NCBI GenBank assembly: GCA_004362315.1
Contig: SNWL01000009.1
Location: 248,001 to 312,000 of the forward strand
From: Mycobacterium sp. BK086
GTDB taxonomy: Bacteria > Actinomycetota > Actinomycetes > Mycobacteriales > Mycobacteriaceae
Reading direction: 5' to 3'
Length of the DNA: 64,000 bases
Below the pieces are notes generated by a model. It saw only the letters and a list, made by a program, of their open reading frames with translations. It was not told the DNA's origin and searched no databases. The translations under genes and the position numbers were made by a program. Below, piece by piece: positions 37,842 through 47,411 of this stretch (within the stretch, counting starts at the first letter, position 1; every line of letters starts with the position of its first letter).

Positions 37842-39002
37842 ATGACTGACTTCCTGTCCACGGGAACACTTCCCGACGAGTACGCGCAGCTGGCCAAGAC
37901 GGTGCGCGACTTCGCGCGGACCGTCGTCGCGCCTGTGTCGGCCGAACACGACGCGGCGCACACGTTCCCCTACGACGTTGTCGCGGGGATGGCCGAGATG
38001 GGTCTGTTCGGTCTGCCGTTCCCGGAGGAGTACGGCGGCATGGGCGGCGACTACTTCGCCCTGTGCCTGGCGCTGGAGGAACTGGGCAAGGTCGACCAGA
38101 GCGTGGCCATCACTCTGGAGGCCGGGGTGTCGCTGGGGGCGATGCCGGTCTACCGCTTCGGCAACGAGGCACAGAAGCAGCAGTGGCTGCCGCTGCTCAC
38201 GAGCGGCCAGGCGCTCGGCGCGTTCGGCTTGACCGAGGCCGGTGGCGGCACCGACGCGGGCGCCACCAAGACCACCGCACGCCTGGACGACGGGCATTGG
38301 GTGATCAACGGTACCAAGCAGTTCATCACCAACTCGGGCACCGACATCACCCGGCTGGTCACCGTCACCGCGGTCACCGGTGGCTCCGGCGACAACCGGG
38401 AGATCTCCTCGATCCTGGTGCCGGTGCCGAGCCCTGGTTTCACCGCCGAGCCCGCCTACGACAAGGTCGGCTGGAATGCGTCGGACACCCACCCGCTGAC
38501 GTTCGAGGACGTCCGCGTGCCGCAGGAGAACCTGCTCGGCGAGCGTGGCCGCGGCTACGCCAATTTCCTGCGGATCCTCGACGAGGGCCGGATCGCTATC
38601 GCCGCGCTGTCGGTGGGTGCGGCCCAAGGCTGCGTCGACGAGAGCGTGAAGTACTCGGCCGAACGCGCCGCCTTCGGCCAGCCGATCGGGAAGTTCCAGG
38701 CCATCGAACACAAGATCGCCCGGATGGAGGCCCGCGCGCATGCGGCGCGCACCGCCTACTACGACGCGGCAGCGCTGATGTTGGCCGGCAAGCCGTTCAA
38801 GAAAGAGGCGGCGATCGCCAAGCTGGTCGCCAGTGAAGCGGCCATGGACAATGCCCGTGACGCGACCCAGATCCACGGCGGCTACGGTTTCATGAACGAA
38901 TACACCGTTGCCCGGCACTACCGGGACAGCAAGATCCTCGAGATCGGGGAAGGGACAACCGAAGTGCAGCTGATGGTCATAGCCCGGCAGATGGGGCTGT
39001 AG
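37842..39002 (+). CDS. fadE19: Acyl-CoA dehydrogenase FadE19 (isovaleryl/short branched-chain type)
   Basis: FAD-dependent alpha,beta-dehydrogenation of an acyl-CoA; by context isovaleryl- and other branched short-chain acyl-CoAs made by BkdABC. The 386-residue protein shows LTEAGGGTDAGATKTTA (substrate/FAD), KQFITNSG, the DNARDATQIHGGYGFMNEY segment, and EGTTEVQ near the C-terminus with the Glu of the common active-site position. 13 bases after accA1. The exact acyl specificity is inferred from the operon. Confidence 0.92.
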   Translation: MTDFLSTGTLPDEYAQLAKTVRDFARTVVAPVSAEHDAAHTFPYDVVAGMAEMGLFGLPFPEEYGGMGGDYFALCLALEELGKVDQSVAITLEAGVSLGAMPVYRFGNEAQKQQWLPLLTSGQALGAFGLTEAGGGTDAGATKTTARLDDGHWVINGTKQFITNSGTDITRLVTVTAVTGGSGDNREISSILVPVPSPGFTAEPAYDKVGWNASDTHPLTFEDVRVPQENLLGERGRGYANFLRILDEGRIAIAALSVGAAQGCVDESVKYSAERAAFGQPIGKFQAIEHKIARMEARAHAARTAYYDAAALMLAGKPFKKEAAIAKLVASEAAMDNARDATQIHGGYGFMNEYTVARHYRDSKILEIGEGTTEVQLMVIARQMGL

Positions 39003-39491
39003 GTGAGCGATTCCGCCGAGGAGAAAGTCGTCGTCCAGCGCGGCTTGTGGTTCGAGGAATTCGAGATCGGGGTGCGCTACGTGCACGCTCCCGGCCGCAC
39101 GATCACCGAGGCCGACAACGTCTTGTTCACCACGCTGACGATGAACACTCAGGCGCTGCATCTGGATGCGGCGTTCTCCGATGCGCTGCCGCCGTTCAAC
39201 CAGCGACTGGTGAATTCGATGTTCACGTTGTCCACCCTGGTGGGGTTGTCGGTCACGCAGCTGACGCAGGGCACCATCGTCGGCAACCTCGGTTTCTCCG
39301 AGATCGCTTTCCCCAAGCCGCTTTTCCACGGCGACACCATGTACGCCGAGACCGTCGTCACCGACAAGCGGGAGTCCAAGAGTCGCCCCGGCGAAGGCAT
39401 CGTCACTTTCGCGCACACCGCGCGTAACCAGCACGGTGACATCGTCGCGACCGCCAGCCGCAAGACGATGGTGCGAAAGAAGCCTGCCTGA
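39003..39491 (+). CDS. MaoC-like (R)-specific enoyl-CoA hydratase (Rv2499c-like)
   Basis: A 162-residue hot-dog-fold hydratase. The N-terminal WFEEFEIGVRYVHAPGRTITEADNVLF is the MaoC opening, followed by a segment with paired aromatic and charged residues (NTQALHLDAAFSD) at the position of the family's catalytic Asp/His, here partly changed. It starts with GTG immediately after the fadE19 stop and overlaps citE by one base. In this operon it most likely hydrates 3-methylglutaconyl-CoA to HMG-CoA (or itaconyl-CoA to citramalyl-CoA), preparing the substrate for the CitE-type lyase. Reaction inferred from context. Confidence 0.88.
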   Translation: MSDSAEEKVVVQRGLWFEEFEIGVRYVHAPGRTITEADNVLFTTLTMNTQALHLDAAFSDALPPFNQRLVNSMFTLSTLVGLSVTQLTQGTIVGNLGFSEIAFPKPLFHGDTMYAETVVTDKRESKSRPGEGIVTFAHTARNQHGDIVATASRKTMVRKKPA

Positions 39492-40309
39492 TGGCACTTG
39501 ACAATCCAGGGCCCGCCTGGCTGTTCTGCCCCGCCGACCGCCCGGAGCGATTCGAGAAGGCCGCTGCCACAGCCGATGTCGTGATCCTCGACCTCGAGGA
39601 CGGGGTGGCGGCCAAGGATCGCGAAGCCGCCCGCGAAGCGCTCGTGGGTACGCAGCTCGATCCCGGCCGTACCGTCGTGCGGATCAACCCGTCGACAACG
39701 CCGGATCATCCGCTCGACCTCGAAGCACTTGCCCGCACGCCGTACACCACCGTGATGCTGGCCAAGACTGAGACCGGTGAGCAGGTTGCCGCGCTGGCGC
39801 CACTGGATGTCGTGGTGCTCATCGAAACCCCGCTGGGCGCGCTCAATGTCGTCGAGTCGTCCCGGGTCGACAACGCGTTCGCCGTCATGTGGGGTGCCGA
39901 GGACTTGTTCGCCGTCTTGGGCGGCACCGCCAACCGCTATCCCGACGGCTCCTACCGTGAAGTCGCACGGCACGTCCGGTCGCAGAGCTTGCTGGCGGCC
40001 AAGGCCTACGGCCGGCTCGCACTCGATTCGGTGTACCTCGACATCAAGGATCTGGACGGTCTGCGCGGCGAGGTCGACGACGCCGTGGCGGTCGGTTTCG
40101 ATGCCAAAGTGGCCATCCACCCTAGCCAGATCGCAGTGATTAGGGAGGGCTACCTTCCTAGCGCTGAACAGGTAGGTTGGGCGCGACACGTGCTCGAGGC
40201 GGCCCGCAATGAACGCGGTGTCTTCCAATTCGAGGGCATAATGGTGGATGCCCCGGTGCTTCGGCGAGCAGAGCGCATAGTCCAGCTAGCGCCCGACCCC
40301 GGCCGCTAG
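39491..40309 (+). CDS. citE: CitE-like beta-hydroxyacyl-CoA lyase (Rv2498c-like)
   Basis: A 272-residue TIM-barrel lyase of the HpcH/CitE family. LDLEDGVAAKDREAAREAL (metal/substrate), VVRINPS, VVLIETPLGALNV and VMWGAEDLFAVLGG are the conserved segments; FDAKVAIHPSQI closes the active site. The M. tuberculosis orthologue Rv2498c is reported to cleave 3-hydroxy-3-methylglutaryl-CoA in leucine catabolism and citramalyl-CoA in itaconate breakdown, with Mg2+. It is not part of citrate lyase: no citF, citD or citG lies nearby. ATG overlaps the MaoC stop. Confidence 0.9.
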   Translation: MALDNPGPAWLFCPADRPERFEKAAATADVVILDLEDGVAAKDREAAREALVGTQLDPGRTVVRINPSTTPDHPLDLEALARTPYTTVMLAKTETGEQVAALAPLDVVVLIETPLGALNVVESSRVDNAFAVMWGAEDLFAVLGGTANRYPDGSYREVARHVRSQSLLAAKAYGRLALDSVYLDIKDLDGLRGEVDDAVAVGFDAKVAIHPSQIAVIREGYLPSAEQVGWARHVLEAARNERGVFQFEGIMVDAPVLRRAERIVQLAPDPGR

Positions 40310-40339
40310 CTGGAGCCTGCCACAACAGGTTTGCTCCGA

Positions 40340-40366
40340 CCGCCTCTGTACCGGACGAGGAGGCGG
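40340..40366 (+). promoter_or_regulatory. Hairpin covering the bkdA Shine-Dalgarno
   Basis: CCGCCTC at 40340-40346 can pair with GAGGCGG at 40360-40366. The right arm is the ribosome-binding site 2 bases before the bkdA ATG. Such pairing could hold down translation of bkdA unless unfolded. Confidence 0.4.
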
Positions 40367-40368
40367 TT

Positions 40369-41418
40369 ATGGATCAGCCGGTTCAACTCATCGGGCCCGA
40401 CGGAACGGCGACGGCCGAGAGCCGATATCGCCGTGATCTGCCGCCGGAAACCCTGATCTGGCTCTACGAGAACCTCGTTGTCACTCGCGATCTGGACGTC
40501 GAATTCGTCCATCTGCAACGGCAGGGTGAGCTGGCGCTCTACGCCTCGTGCCGTGGCCAGGAGGCCGCTCAGATCGGTGCCGCGGCGTGCCTGCGGAAGA
40601 CCGACTGGCTGTTCCCGCAGTTCCGCGAGCTCGGAGTCTTTCTGGTCCGCGGAATCGCGCCCGCGCAGGTTGCGGCCCTCTGGCGCGGCGCCTGGCATGG
40701 CGGTCTCGATTTCACCAGCAAGTGCTGTGCTCCGATAGCCATCCCGATCGCCACCCACGCGCCGCACGCCGTGGGTGCGGCGATGGCAGCCCAACGGCTG
40801 GGCGAGGATTCAGTGACGGTGGCCTTCCTCGGGGACGGCGCCACCAGCGAAGGCGATTCGCACGAAGCGATGAACCTCGCCGCCGTCGAGAAGGCCCCCT
40901 GCGTCTTCTACATCCAGAACAACCAGTGGGCGATCTCGGTGCCGGCCAGCCGCCAATACGCCGGCCCCACCCTCGCGCATCGTGCGATCGGTTACGGGAT
41001 GCCCGGAATCAGAGTGGACGGCAACGACATCCTGGCGTGCTACGCGGTGATGGCCGAAGCCGCCGAACGGGCTCGCGTCGGTGACGGGCCCACGTTCATC
41101 GAGGCGGTCACCTACCGCATGGAGCCGCACACCACCTCCGACGATGCCACTCGTTACCGGACCGCCGCCGAGATCGCCGAATGGTCGGCCCGCGATCCGA
41201 TCGCCCGCTATCGCACGTACCTGCAGCAGATGGGAGTTCTGACCGACCGAGTCGAGCAACGGGTGGAAGCGCGTTCGACGCGGTTGCGTGCCGAACTACG
41301 CGACGCGGTTGTCGGCGCCCCCGACCCCGATGTGGGCGAGCTGTTCGAGCACGTCTATGCCGAGATCACCCCCGAATTGTCGGCCCAGCGTGCGCAATTG
41401 CGCGCCGAACTGGCTTAG
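40369..41418 (+). CDS. bkdA: Branched-chain 2-oxo acid dehydrogenase E1 alpha subunit
   Basis: With BkdB it forms the thiamine-diphosphate E1 that decarboxylates branched-chain 2-oxo acids (from Leu, Ile and Val) and acylates lipoyl-BkdC. The 349-residue protein has the TPP motif GDGATSEGDSHEAMNLAAV to QNNQWA (about 154-185), HAVGAAMAAQRL upstream and the phosphorylation-loop-like YRMEPHTTSDD. Called pdhA in older mycobacterial annotation, but the operon and the Rv2497c orthology favour Bkd. 59 bases after citE, with an SD-covering hairpin. Confidence 0.94.
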   Translation: MDQPVQLIGPDGTATAESRYRRDLPPETLIWLYENLVVTRDLDVEFVHLQRQGELALYASCRGQEAAQIGAAACLRKTDWLFPQFRELGVFLVRGIAPAQVAALWRGAWHGGLDFTSKCCAPIAIPIATHAPHAVGAAMAAQRLGEDSVTVAFLGDGATSEGDSHEAMNLAAVEKAPCVFYIQNNQWAISVPASRQYAGPTLAHRAIGYGMPGIRVDGNDILACYAVMAEAAERARVGDGPTFIEAVTYRMEPHTTSDDATRYRTAAEIAEWSARDPIARYRTYLQQMGVLTDRVEQRVEARSTRLRAELRDAVVGAPDPDVGELFEHVYAEITPELSAQRAQLRAELA

Positions 41419-41428
41419 GAGGCAGGAT

Positions 41429-42481
41429 ATGACGCAGATCATCGACCGGCCGCCATTGCGTGGCGACGGCACGCCGGAGCCCGACGGCCCGATCCTGACC
41501 GAGTTGCCCAGTGTCACCACGCTGACCATGGCGCAGGCGATCAACCGTGCCCTGCATGATGCGATGGCCGGTGACGACCGGGTGCTGGTGTTCGGCGAGG
41601 ATGTCGCCGCGCTGGGCGGGGTGTTCCGGATCACCGAGGGGCTGGCCGAAACCTTCGGTGAGCAACGGTGTTTCGACACCCCACTGGCCGAATCAGCGAT
41701 CATCGGCGCGGCGGTCGGGCTCGCGATCCGTGGCTTCGTTCCGGTTCCCGAGATCCAGTTCGACGGGTTCTCCTACCCGGCGTTCGACCAGATCGTCAGC
41801 CACCTCGCCAAGTATCGGATGCGCACCCGCGGCCAGGTCGACATGCCCGTCACCGTCCGGATCCCGTCGTTCGGCGGTATCGGTGCGGTGGAGCATCATT
41901 CGGAATCCACCGAGACCTACTGGGTACACACCGCGGGATTGAAAGTCGTTGTGCCCTCGACACCGTCGGATGCCTACTGGTTGCTGCGGCACGCGATCGC
42001 CGACCGTGATCCGGTGATCTACCTGGAGCCCAAGCGCCGGTACTGGGGTCGCGAAGCGGTCGACCTCGCCCTGCCGAGACCGCCGATCGGCAAGGCTGCC
42101 GTCCGCCGCGGTGGTGACGATGTCACGGTGCTCACCTATGGCGGGCTGGTCGGGACGGCACTGAACGCGGCCGAAATCACCGAGCACAGCCTGGAAGTCA
42201 TCGATCTGCGGTCGCTGAGCCCGCTGGACTTCGACACCGTCGCCGAGTCGGTCCGCAAGACAGGGCGTGCGGTGGTCATGCATGAGGGGCCGCGAACGCT
42301 GGGCTTCGGAGCCGAGTTGGCGGCCCGGATCTCCGAGGAACTGTTCTACGACCTCGAGTCACCGGTGTTGCGCGCCACCGGATTCGACACCCCCTATCCG
42401 CCGGCCCGGCTGGAGAAGCTCTGGCTACCGGGCGTGGACCGGCTGCTCGACTGCGTCGAGAAAGCGATGCGACGGCCATGA
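41429..42481 (+). CDS. bkdB: Branched-chain 2-oxo acid dehydrogenase E1 beta subunit
   Basis: The 350-residue transketolase-like partner of Bkd[28 protein letters not shown] (N-terminal Pyr domain; the Glu that activates TPP follows), [20 protein letters not shown], and a C-terminal domain with [17 protein letters not shown]. Short gap (10 bases) after bkdA with an AGGAGG Shine-Dalgarno. Its stop overlaps the bkdC start by 4 bases. Confidence 0.95.
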   Translation: MTQIIDRPPLRGDGTPEPDGPILTELPSVTTLTMAQAINRALHDAMAGDDRVLVFGEDVAALGGVFRITEGLAETFGEQRCFDTPLAESAIIGAAVGLAIRGFVPVPEIQFDGFSYPAFDQIVSHLAKYRMRTRGQVDMPVTVRIPSFGGIGAVEHHSESTETYWVHTAGLKVVVPSTPSDAYWLLRHAIADRDPVIYLEPKRRYWGREAVDLALPRPPIGKAAVRRGGDDVTVLTYGGLVGTALNAAEITEHSLEVIDLRSLSPLDFDTVAESVRKTGRAVVMHEGPRTLGFGAELAARISEELFYDLESPVLRATGFDTPYPPARLEKLWLPGVDRLLDCVEKAMRRP

Positions 42482-43578
42482 GCGACTTCCTGGTTCCCGA
42501 CCTCGGGGAAGGTTTGGAGGACGCCACCATCACCAGCTGGGCGGTCGCGGTCGGCGACGTCGTCGAACTCAACCAGACCCTGTGCACGGTCGAGACCAAC
42601 AAGGCCGAGGTCGAGATCCCCAGCCCGTACGCGGGGCGCATCGAGGCCCTTGGCGGCGCCGAGGGTGAAACCCTGGCAGTCGGAACACTGTTGGTCCGCA
42701 TCGAGACCGAAGGCCGCACCCCCGTGCTGGTCGGCTACGGGATCGACGACGGTGTGGACCGCAGCAGGCGGGCCCGCGCGGCCCCGAAGACGCGCAAGCT
42801 GGCAGCGGACTTGGAGGTGGATCTCCAAGGGCTGCAGCCTGGTTCGGGCACCGACGGGGTGATCACCCGCGACGACGTGCTGCAGGCTGCCGGCACGGCG
42901 CCGCCGTCGCAGACCGTACCCGTCCGCGGCGTCCAGGCCCGGATGGCCACCCACATGGTGCTGTCGCGCAGCCAGATCCCCGACGCACACGCCAGCGTGC
43001 AGGTGGATTGTTCTGCGCTGCTGCGGCTTCGGGACGCCCTCGATGTGACGCCGTTCGTCCTGACGTTGCGGCTGCTGGTCATCGCGCTGGGCCGTCATCC
43101 GATGCTCAACGCCACGTGGGTGGAAACCGAAGCGGGACCGGAGATTCGGCTGCATCCGGATGTGCGGCTGGGTATCGCCGTCGCCACCGAGCGCGGGCTG
43201 GTGGTTCCGGTGATCGACACCCGCGAGTGCTCCACCCGGCGGCTGGTCGAGGCCGTCGACGACGTGGTGGCGCGCGCCAGGGCGGGCACACTGGCGCCCA
43301 CCCAGATGAGCGGGTCGACGTTCACGGTGTCGAACTTCGGTGCGCTGGGACTCGACGAAGGCGTGCCGGTGATCAACTATCCGGAGGCCGCGATCCTGGG
43401 CATGGGCTCCCTGAAGCCGCGTGCGGTGGTGGTCGATGACGCAGTGGTGGCGCGGCCGACGATGACCTTGACGTGTGCGTTCGACCATCGCATCGCCGAC
43501 GGCGCGCAGGCCGCGGCGTTCCTGACCGATCTGCGCGGGCTGATCGAGGCGCCGGAGACGGCGCTGCTCGATCTCTAG
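42478..43578 (+). CDS. bkdC: Branched-chain 2-oxo acid dehydrogenase E2 (dihydrolipoamide acyltransferase)
   Basis: Carries the acyl group on lipoate and passes it to CoA. The 366-residue protein has one lipoyl domain (1-78, lipoyl Lys in ETNKAEVE near residue 42), a short E3/E1-binding domain (about 100-135: [21 protein letters not shown]), and a catalytic acyltransferase domain with the active-site DHRIADG (near 340). The E3 gene is not here, so the lpd encoded elsewhere must serve. The start codon overlaps the bkdB stop. Last gene of the operon; its end overlaps the convergent secreted protein gene by 4 bases. Confidence 0.95.
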   Translation: MSDFLVPDLGEGLEDATITSWAVAVGDVVELNQTLCTVETNKAEVEIPSPYAGRIEALGGAEGETLAVGTLLVRIETEGRTPVLVGYGIDDGVDRSRRARAAPKTRKLAADLEVDLQGLQPGSGTDGVITRDDVLQAAGTAPPSQTVPVRGVQARMATHMVLSRSQIPDAHASVQVDCSALLRLRDALDVTPFVLTLRLLVIALGRHPMLNATWVETEAGPEIRLHPDVRLGIAVATERGLVVPVIDTRECSTRRLVEAVDDVVARARAGTLAPTQMSGSTFTVSNFGALGLDEGVPVINYPEAAILGMGSLKPRAVVVDDAVVARPTMTLTCAFDHRIADGAQAAAFLTDLRGLIEAPETALLDL

Positions 43579-45653
43579 GCTTGCGGGTACGGGGTGTAGC
43601 GCTTGTTGTATCCCAACTGGCGTTCGGCGATCTGAGCGGCCCGGCCCTCGGGGGTGACGAAGACGGTATTGGCCGGCAGCACGCTGTCGAGGTCGCTGAG
43701 CTTGACCACCTGCGAGCTCACCGTGGGGTCGACCGTGGAATTCGGATCGAAGTCCTGGAACCGGATGGAGATCGTGCCCTGATTCAGGCCGCCGGTGGAC
43801 ACCCAGTTGGCCACGCCGGGATCGGTGGGGGAAACCACGATCGTGTAGGTCGCGTCGTCGTCATTGATCTCCGATTGGCTGACGTTCAGGCTGGTCTGCT
43901 GGTCCCAGTAGTTGTCGGTGATCGTCCAGACGTTGGTTACCGGAACGCTGAAATACCGTGCCTTGCCGGGGTTTATCGTGATGACCAATGCGTCGTCGTC
44001 GGCCAGGTCGAAGTAGCCGGCGCTCTGCAGTTGGGTCGCCAGGAACGCCGCGTTGTGGTCGGGATCCGACAACACATTCGGCGCCTTCGTCTGTCCTGTG
44101 GTGGCGTCTTTGGTCGCGACGCCCATGTACTTGTCCTCGCCGCTGATGCCCAGCAGCAGCATGATCACCGCGGCCTCGACGGACTGCAGCAGCCGTGGTG
44201 CGGGCAGCGGCGGGATCAGCGACACCAGCGACGTCAGCAGCGGATTGCCCGACACCAGCGGGCCGATGACCGGGATGGCGAATCCGCCGACCTGGCTGAA
44301 CAAGCTGTTCGGTGGACCGCTGACTCGCAGGATCTGCAGGCTCATCGGCTCTTCGGTTGTCCAGTCCGCCAGGGTGTTTCGCGTCGTGATCAGGCTTGTA
44401 CCGGGCGGAAGGTACAGGTGATTCTTCTGCCCGAGCAGGGTGGGTGTGCCATCCACCGTGATGGTGAAGCTGCCGTCGGGGTTGAGTTCGAGGTCCTTGC
44501 CGTTGATGTTGTCGGCGGTCTCCCCATTCAGTCCGGTGAGCACGCTGAAGTTGGTGTCGGCGGGCAGCGAGCCGTCGAACTTGCCGGTGATCACGTACGA
44601 CGACGCGTTGTTCACCCCGACGAACCGGTAGATCGTGTCGGGGTTGTCGTACCAGATCCGGGACCCGGCAAAGCTCTGCAGGTACCAATCGTGGGTGGGT
44701 GCCACCTGCTGAAAGAACTTGGGGGCGTTGGAGTTCAGCAGGAGTACTTCCATCGCGGCCTGGTTGGCGTACTCGGTGACCGCCTGATCGAGCTGGGCCA
44801 TGTTCTCTGCGTCGGGTCCGCCGATCATGCTGAAGTTCTTCTGCGCGGCCAGCCACCACCCGATCTTGAGGATCTCTTTGGCGACTCGCATGAACGGCGA
44901 ATTGGCGATCTGGGTGGCGATCTGCTCGGCGTTGAGCTGATCGGTGGTGGATAGCACCGACGTCGGCTCGGCATCGCCCGGATTCTCCAGGACGGTGACC
45001 TTCGCGGTGGCCGTCGAGCCGCCGTTGGGCGCGAAAAGTGTTGCCAGACCATGCCAGTGCATCTGATTGCCGGGCTGGTCGTCGGCCTTCACCGAGAACG
45101 TGTCGGTGCCGCCGAGTGTGACGAACTCGTCGTCGGGGGTGTAGGTGAAGGTGCCGTCCTCGTGGATGTCCACGCTGCCGTGTTGCGGCGCCTGCGTCAA
45201 CGTGTAGGTGAGCGCGTACCCGTTGGCCTGCTTGGCATTCAGCGTCCCGGTGATGACGCCGTCGTCGGCCTGCATGTTCTGCGCGGCGTTGTAGGCCAGC
45301 GTCGGTGTGCGGGCGAAGAAGATATTGCCGATCGTGGCGGGTGGCTGCTGCGTCGTCTGCTCGGCTTCACGGCGGGCGTAGCCGAGAACATCGGTGAGGG
45401 TGACGGCCGTGCGGGGGAGCGCGGGGCTGGTGCGGGCTGTGGACGCGACGCGCTTCGGCGCGGTCCGGGCTTTCGCGGGCCCGGCCTTGACGGATTGTCG
45501 CGCCGAGTGTGCGGTCACATTCGACGCGCTGCCCGTGTCGGCCAGCGCGACCCCGGGGTTGTTGGCCACTGCCACGCCGACGCCGAGCGCGAACGCCAAC
45601 GCTCCCACCCGTCCGACGTAGCGGGCATACCGGCTTGATGTGGTCTGCGTCAC
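43575..45653 (-). CDS. Large exported protein with cadherin-like/VCBS repeat and DUF1254/1214-like region
   Basis: A 692-residue exported protein. [31 protein letters not shown] is an N-terminal signal segment also seen in other exported proteins of this window. An Ala/Thr/Pro linker follows, then a VCBS/cadherin-like repeat (about 120-200: [26 protein letters not shown]), and a 450-residue C-terminal region. In that region [21 protein letters not shown] and [15 protein letters not shown] resemble DUF1254/DUF1214 beta-rich domains. I used GTG before [11 protein letters not shown]; an ATG at 45686 is possible. The role is unknown; an extracellular or wall-linked enzyme is one option. Confidence 0.8.
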   Translation of the reverse strand: MTQTTSSRYARYVGRVGALAFALGVGVAVANNPGVALADTGSASNVTAHSARQSVKAGPAKARTAPKRVASTARTSPALPRTAVTLTDVLGYARREAEQTTQQPPATIGNIFFARTPTLAYNAAQNMQADDGVITGTLNAKQANGYALTYTLTQAPQHGSVDIHEDGTFTYTPDDEFVTLGGTDTFSVKADDQPGNQMHWHGLATLFAPNGGSTATAKVTVLENPGDAEPTSVLSTTDQLNAEQIATQIANSPFMRVAKEILKIGWWLAAQKNFSMIGGPDAENMAQLDQAVTEYANQAAMEVLLLNSNAPKFFQQVAPTHDWYLQSFAGSRIWYDNPDTIYRFVGVNNASSYVITGKFDGSLPADTNFSVLTGLNGETADNINGKDLELNPDGSFTITVDGTPTLLGQKNHLYLPPGTSLITTRNTLADWTTEEPMSLQILRVSGPPNSLFSQVGGFAIPVIGPLVSGNPLLTSLVSLIPPLPAPRLLQSVEAAVIMLLLGISGEDKYMGVATKDATTGQTKAPNVLSDPDHNAAFLATQLQSAGYFDLADDDALVITINPGKARYFSVPVTNVWTITDNYWDQQTSLNVSQSEINDDDATYTIVVSPTDPGVANWVSTGGLNQGTISIRFQDFDPNSTVDPTVSSQVVKLSDLDSVLPANTVFVTPEGRAAQIAERQLGYNKRYTPYPQA

Positions 45654-45696
45654 ACGTCGACTGTAAATTGACGCAGGCCGTTCCATCGCGGAATGG

Positions 45697-46512
45697 CTAC
45701 CCGCGCTTGGCCATCTGGGCGGCACGGTCCTCGGCGTGAAACTCCCACGGCGCGGTCGGCAACACGTCACCGGTTTCCAGCAGCGTCTTGAGGTTGGCAA
45801 ACACGGTCGGCCAGCCCTGCCCGATCGACTCGCGATCGGCCGGCGACGCCAGGTTTGTGTGCGTGACGGTCAGTTTGACGATGTCGCGGAAGGGCTCGAT
45901 GTCGAACGCGACGACACTCTCTTCGGCGGTCGGATCGTCGCTGGGCTCGCCGAAGCCGAAGACCAGCCGTCGGGGTGGATCGACCTCCATCACGGTGCCG
46001 GTGACGTCCACGATCTCGGATCCGTCGGATCGAACGTGATCGACGCGGCTGCCGACGCTCCAGTCCGAGACCTGCGCATGGCCCCAGAACTTCGCGGTGA
46101 GATCGGCGTCGGTCAGGGCATGCCACACCTGCTCAGCGCTGGCGTGGATGTAGGTCGTGTAGACGTAGTCGGGAACGGTCTCGGACATGGCGCTTTCCTC
46201 CGCGTGCTGCTTGATCGCCGCGAGAGCCGCCAGGCGCGGCTCCTCGAATTTCCAAATCCAGCGGGTCTGGAGTTGGTGAATCGGAACTGCATTCAGGTAG
46301 TGGAGCTTGCGGCGGCCGTCACGCACCGAGGTCACCAGATTGGCGGCCTCGAGAATCTCGAGGTGCTGGCTCACCGATTGCCGGCGCATGTCGAGCCCGT
46401 CGCACAGCTCGCCCAACGTCAGCCCGGCCCGCTCATGGAGCATGTCGAGCAGGCGTCGCCGGCCAGGGTCGGCCAACGCCTTGAAGACCGCGTCTGCTTC
46501 CACGCGTCCCAT
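45697..46512 (-). CDS. ArsR HTH fused to SRPBCC (AHSA1) domain
   Basis: A 271-residue two-domain protein. Residues 1-100 are an ArsR winged helix (AVFKALADPGRRRLLDML, recognition helix RQSVSQHLEILEAANLV); residues about 110-260 are an AHSA1/START-like hydrophobic ligand-binding domain (PDYVYTTYIHASAEQVWHALTDADLTAKFWG). In many actinobacteria these are two adjacent genes, so this may be a ligand-sensing repressor in one chain. The ATG was chosen since an ArsR-type inverted repeat lies right before it. It is upstream of, and may co-transcribe with, the exported protein gene 44 bases on. Confidence 0.9.
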   Translation of the reverse strand: MGRVEADAVFKALADPGRRRLLDMLHERAGLTLGELCDGLDMRRQSVSQHLEILEAANLVTSVRDGRRKLHYLNAVPIHQLQTRWIWKFEEPRLAALAAIKQHAEESAMSETVPDYVYTTYIHASAEQVWHALTDADLTAKFWGHAQVSDWSVGSRVDHVRSDGSEIVDVTGTVMEVDPPRRLVFGFGEPSDDPTAEESVVAFDIEPFRDIVKLTVTHTNLASPADRESIGQGWPTVFANLKTLLETGDVLPTAPWEFHAEDRAAQMAKRG

Positions 46513-46515
46513 AAT

Positions 46516-46531
46516 GCAGGTATTTGCCTGC
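46516..46531. promoter_or_regulatory. Probable ArsR operator upstream of the ArsR-SRPBCC fusion
   Basis: GCAGGTATTTGCCTGC, inverted repeat GCAGG/CCTGC with a 6-base centre, 3 bases before the start codon. Agrees at 12 of 16 positions with the repeat at the other ArsR gene (9722-9737). Confidence 0.5.
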
Positions 46532-46550
46532 CTATTGCAAGGTCCCCAGG

Positions 46551-47303
46551 TCAGCGCTTTTGCGCGGCAGCGAGCCGGGCCTTGAATTCCGGCGATTCGA
46601 TCGAGGTGGCCTGCGGTCCGAGCTCGATGTCCTTGGCCGCTTCATGGTGGTCGGTATCCAGGAACCCGGGGATGGCAGTGGCGCGCATCGACGCTTTCGT
46701 GGCCAGAACCACCTCGCGTGGTGCGGCAGCGGGGCCGGCTGCCAACTCGAGCGCGGCGGCGACCGGATCGTCGGCGACGGTCAGGGCAAGTCCGTGTTCG
46801 ACGGCAGCCTCGGCGTCGAAGCGCATCCCGAACAGCAGGGCGGCACGGGCCACCTGCGGGCCGACCGCACGCTGCAGCATCCAGGTCGCACCGCCACCGG
46901 GATGGATGCCGAGCTTCTGGAACCTCGGATCGAAGAGGGCGTGCGGCCCGGCGATGCGGACATCGGCGGCCAGAGCCAGGTTGAGTCCCGCGCCCACGGC
47001 GGCGCCGTTGACCGCCGCGACGGTCGGCAGGGTGCAGCGGCCGACAGCCATGAATCCGGCATAGATCCGCTCAAGCCCCTCCTTGGCCGCAGCACCCAGG
47101 GCGGACAGATCCGCACCCGCGCAGAACGCCTTGCCCGCGCCGGTGATCACCACGGCGTTGGCCTCGCCTTCGGCGGCCCGCACCGCCGAGACGAGCTGTT
47201 GGGACATCGCGTCGGTGACGGCGTTGCGCCGATCGGGATCGTTGACGGTGATCAGCGCGACGCGATCAATGACTTCGTAGAGGACCAAATCTGCCACGGG
47301 CAT
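46551..47303 (-). CDS. Enoyl-CoA hydratase/isomerase (crotonase family)
   Basis: A 250-residue crotonase. The oxyanion-hole regions [18 protein letters not shown] (near 55) and [21 protein letters not shown] (near 100) are standard; the hydratase Glu of the second region is replaced by a small residue in part of the motif ([25 protein letters not shown] lacks one of the two usual glutamates), so isomerase or another crotonase reaction is possible. It diverges from the ureide cluster by about 108 bases. Physiological partner unknown. Confidence 0.88.
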   Translation of the reverse strand: MPVADLVLYEVIDRVALITVNDPDRRNAVTDAMSQQLVSAVRAAEGEANAVVITGAGKAFCAGADLSALGAAAKEGLERIYAGFMAVGRCTLPTVAAVNGAAVGAGLNLALAADVRIAGPHALFDPRFQKLGIHPGGGATWMLQRAVGPQVARAALLFGMRFDAEAAVEHGLALTVADDPVAAALELAAGPAAAPREVVLATKASMRATAIPGFLDTDHHEAAKDIELGPQATSIESPEFKARLAAAQKR

Positions 47304-47411
47304 GATCGTGCCACCTCAGATCATTTACGCCGACGAAATGTTGGCGCGCGCGCCCGTTGGCGTCTTGCGCTTCAATGGATCAGTCATTCGGCGTGTCAGA
47401 AGGGACCACAG

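Noticed and set aside
37800..39497. 565-codon minus-strand frame opposite fadE19 and the MaoC gene
   Set aside because: Spans two well-defined genes on the other strand; composition typical of antisense frames in GC-rich DNA.
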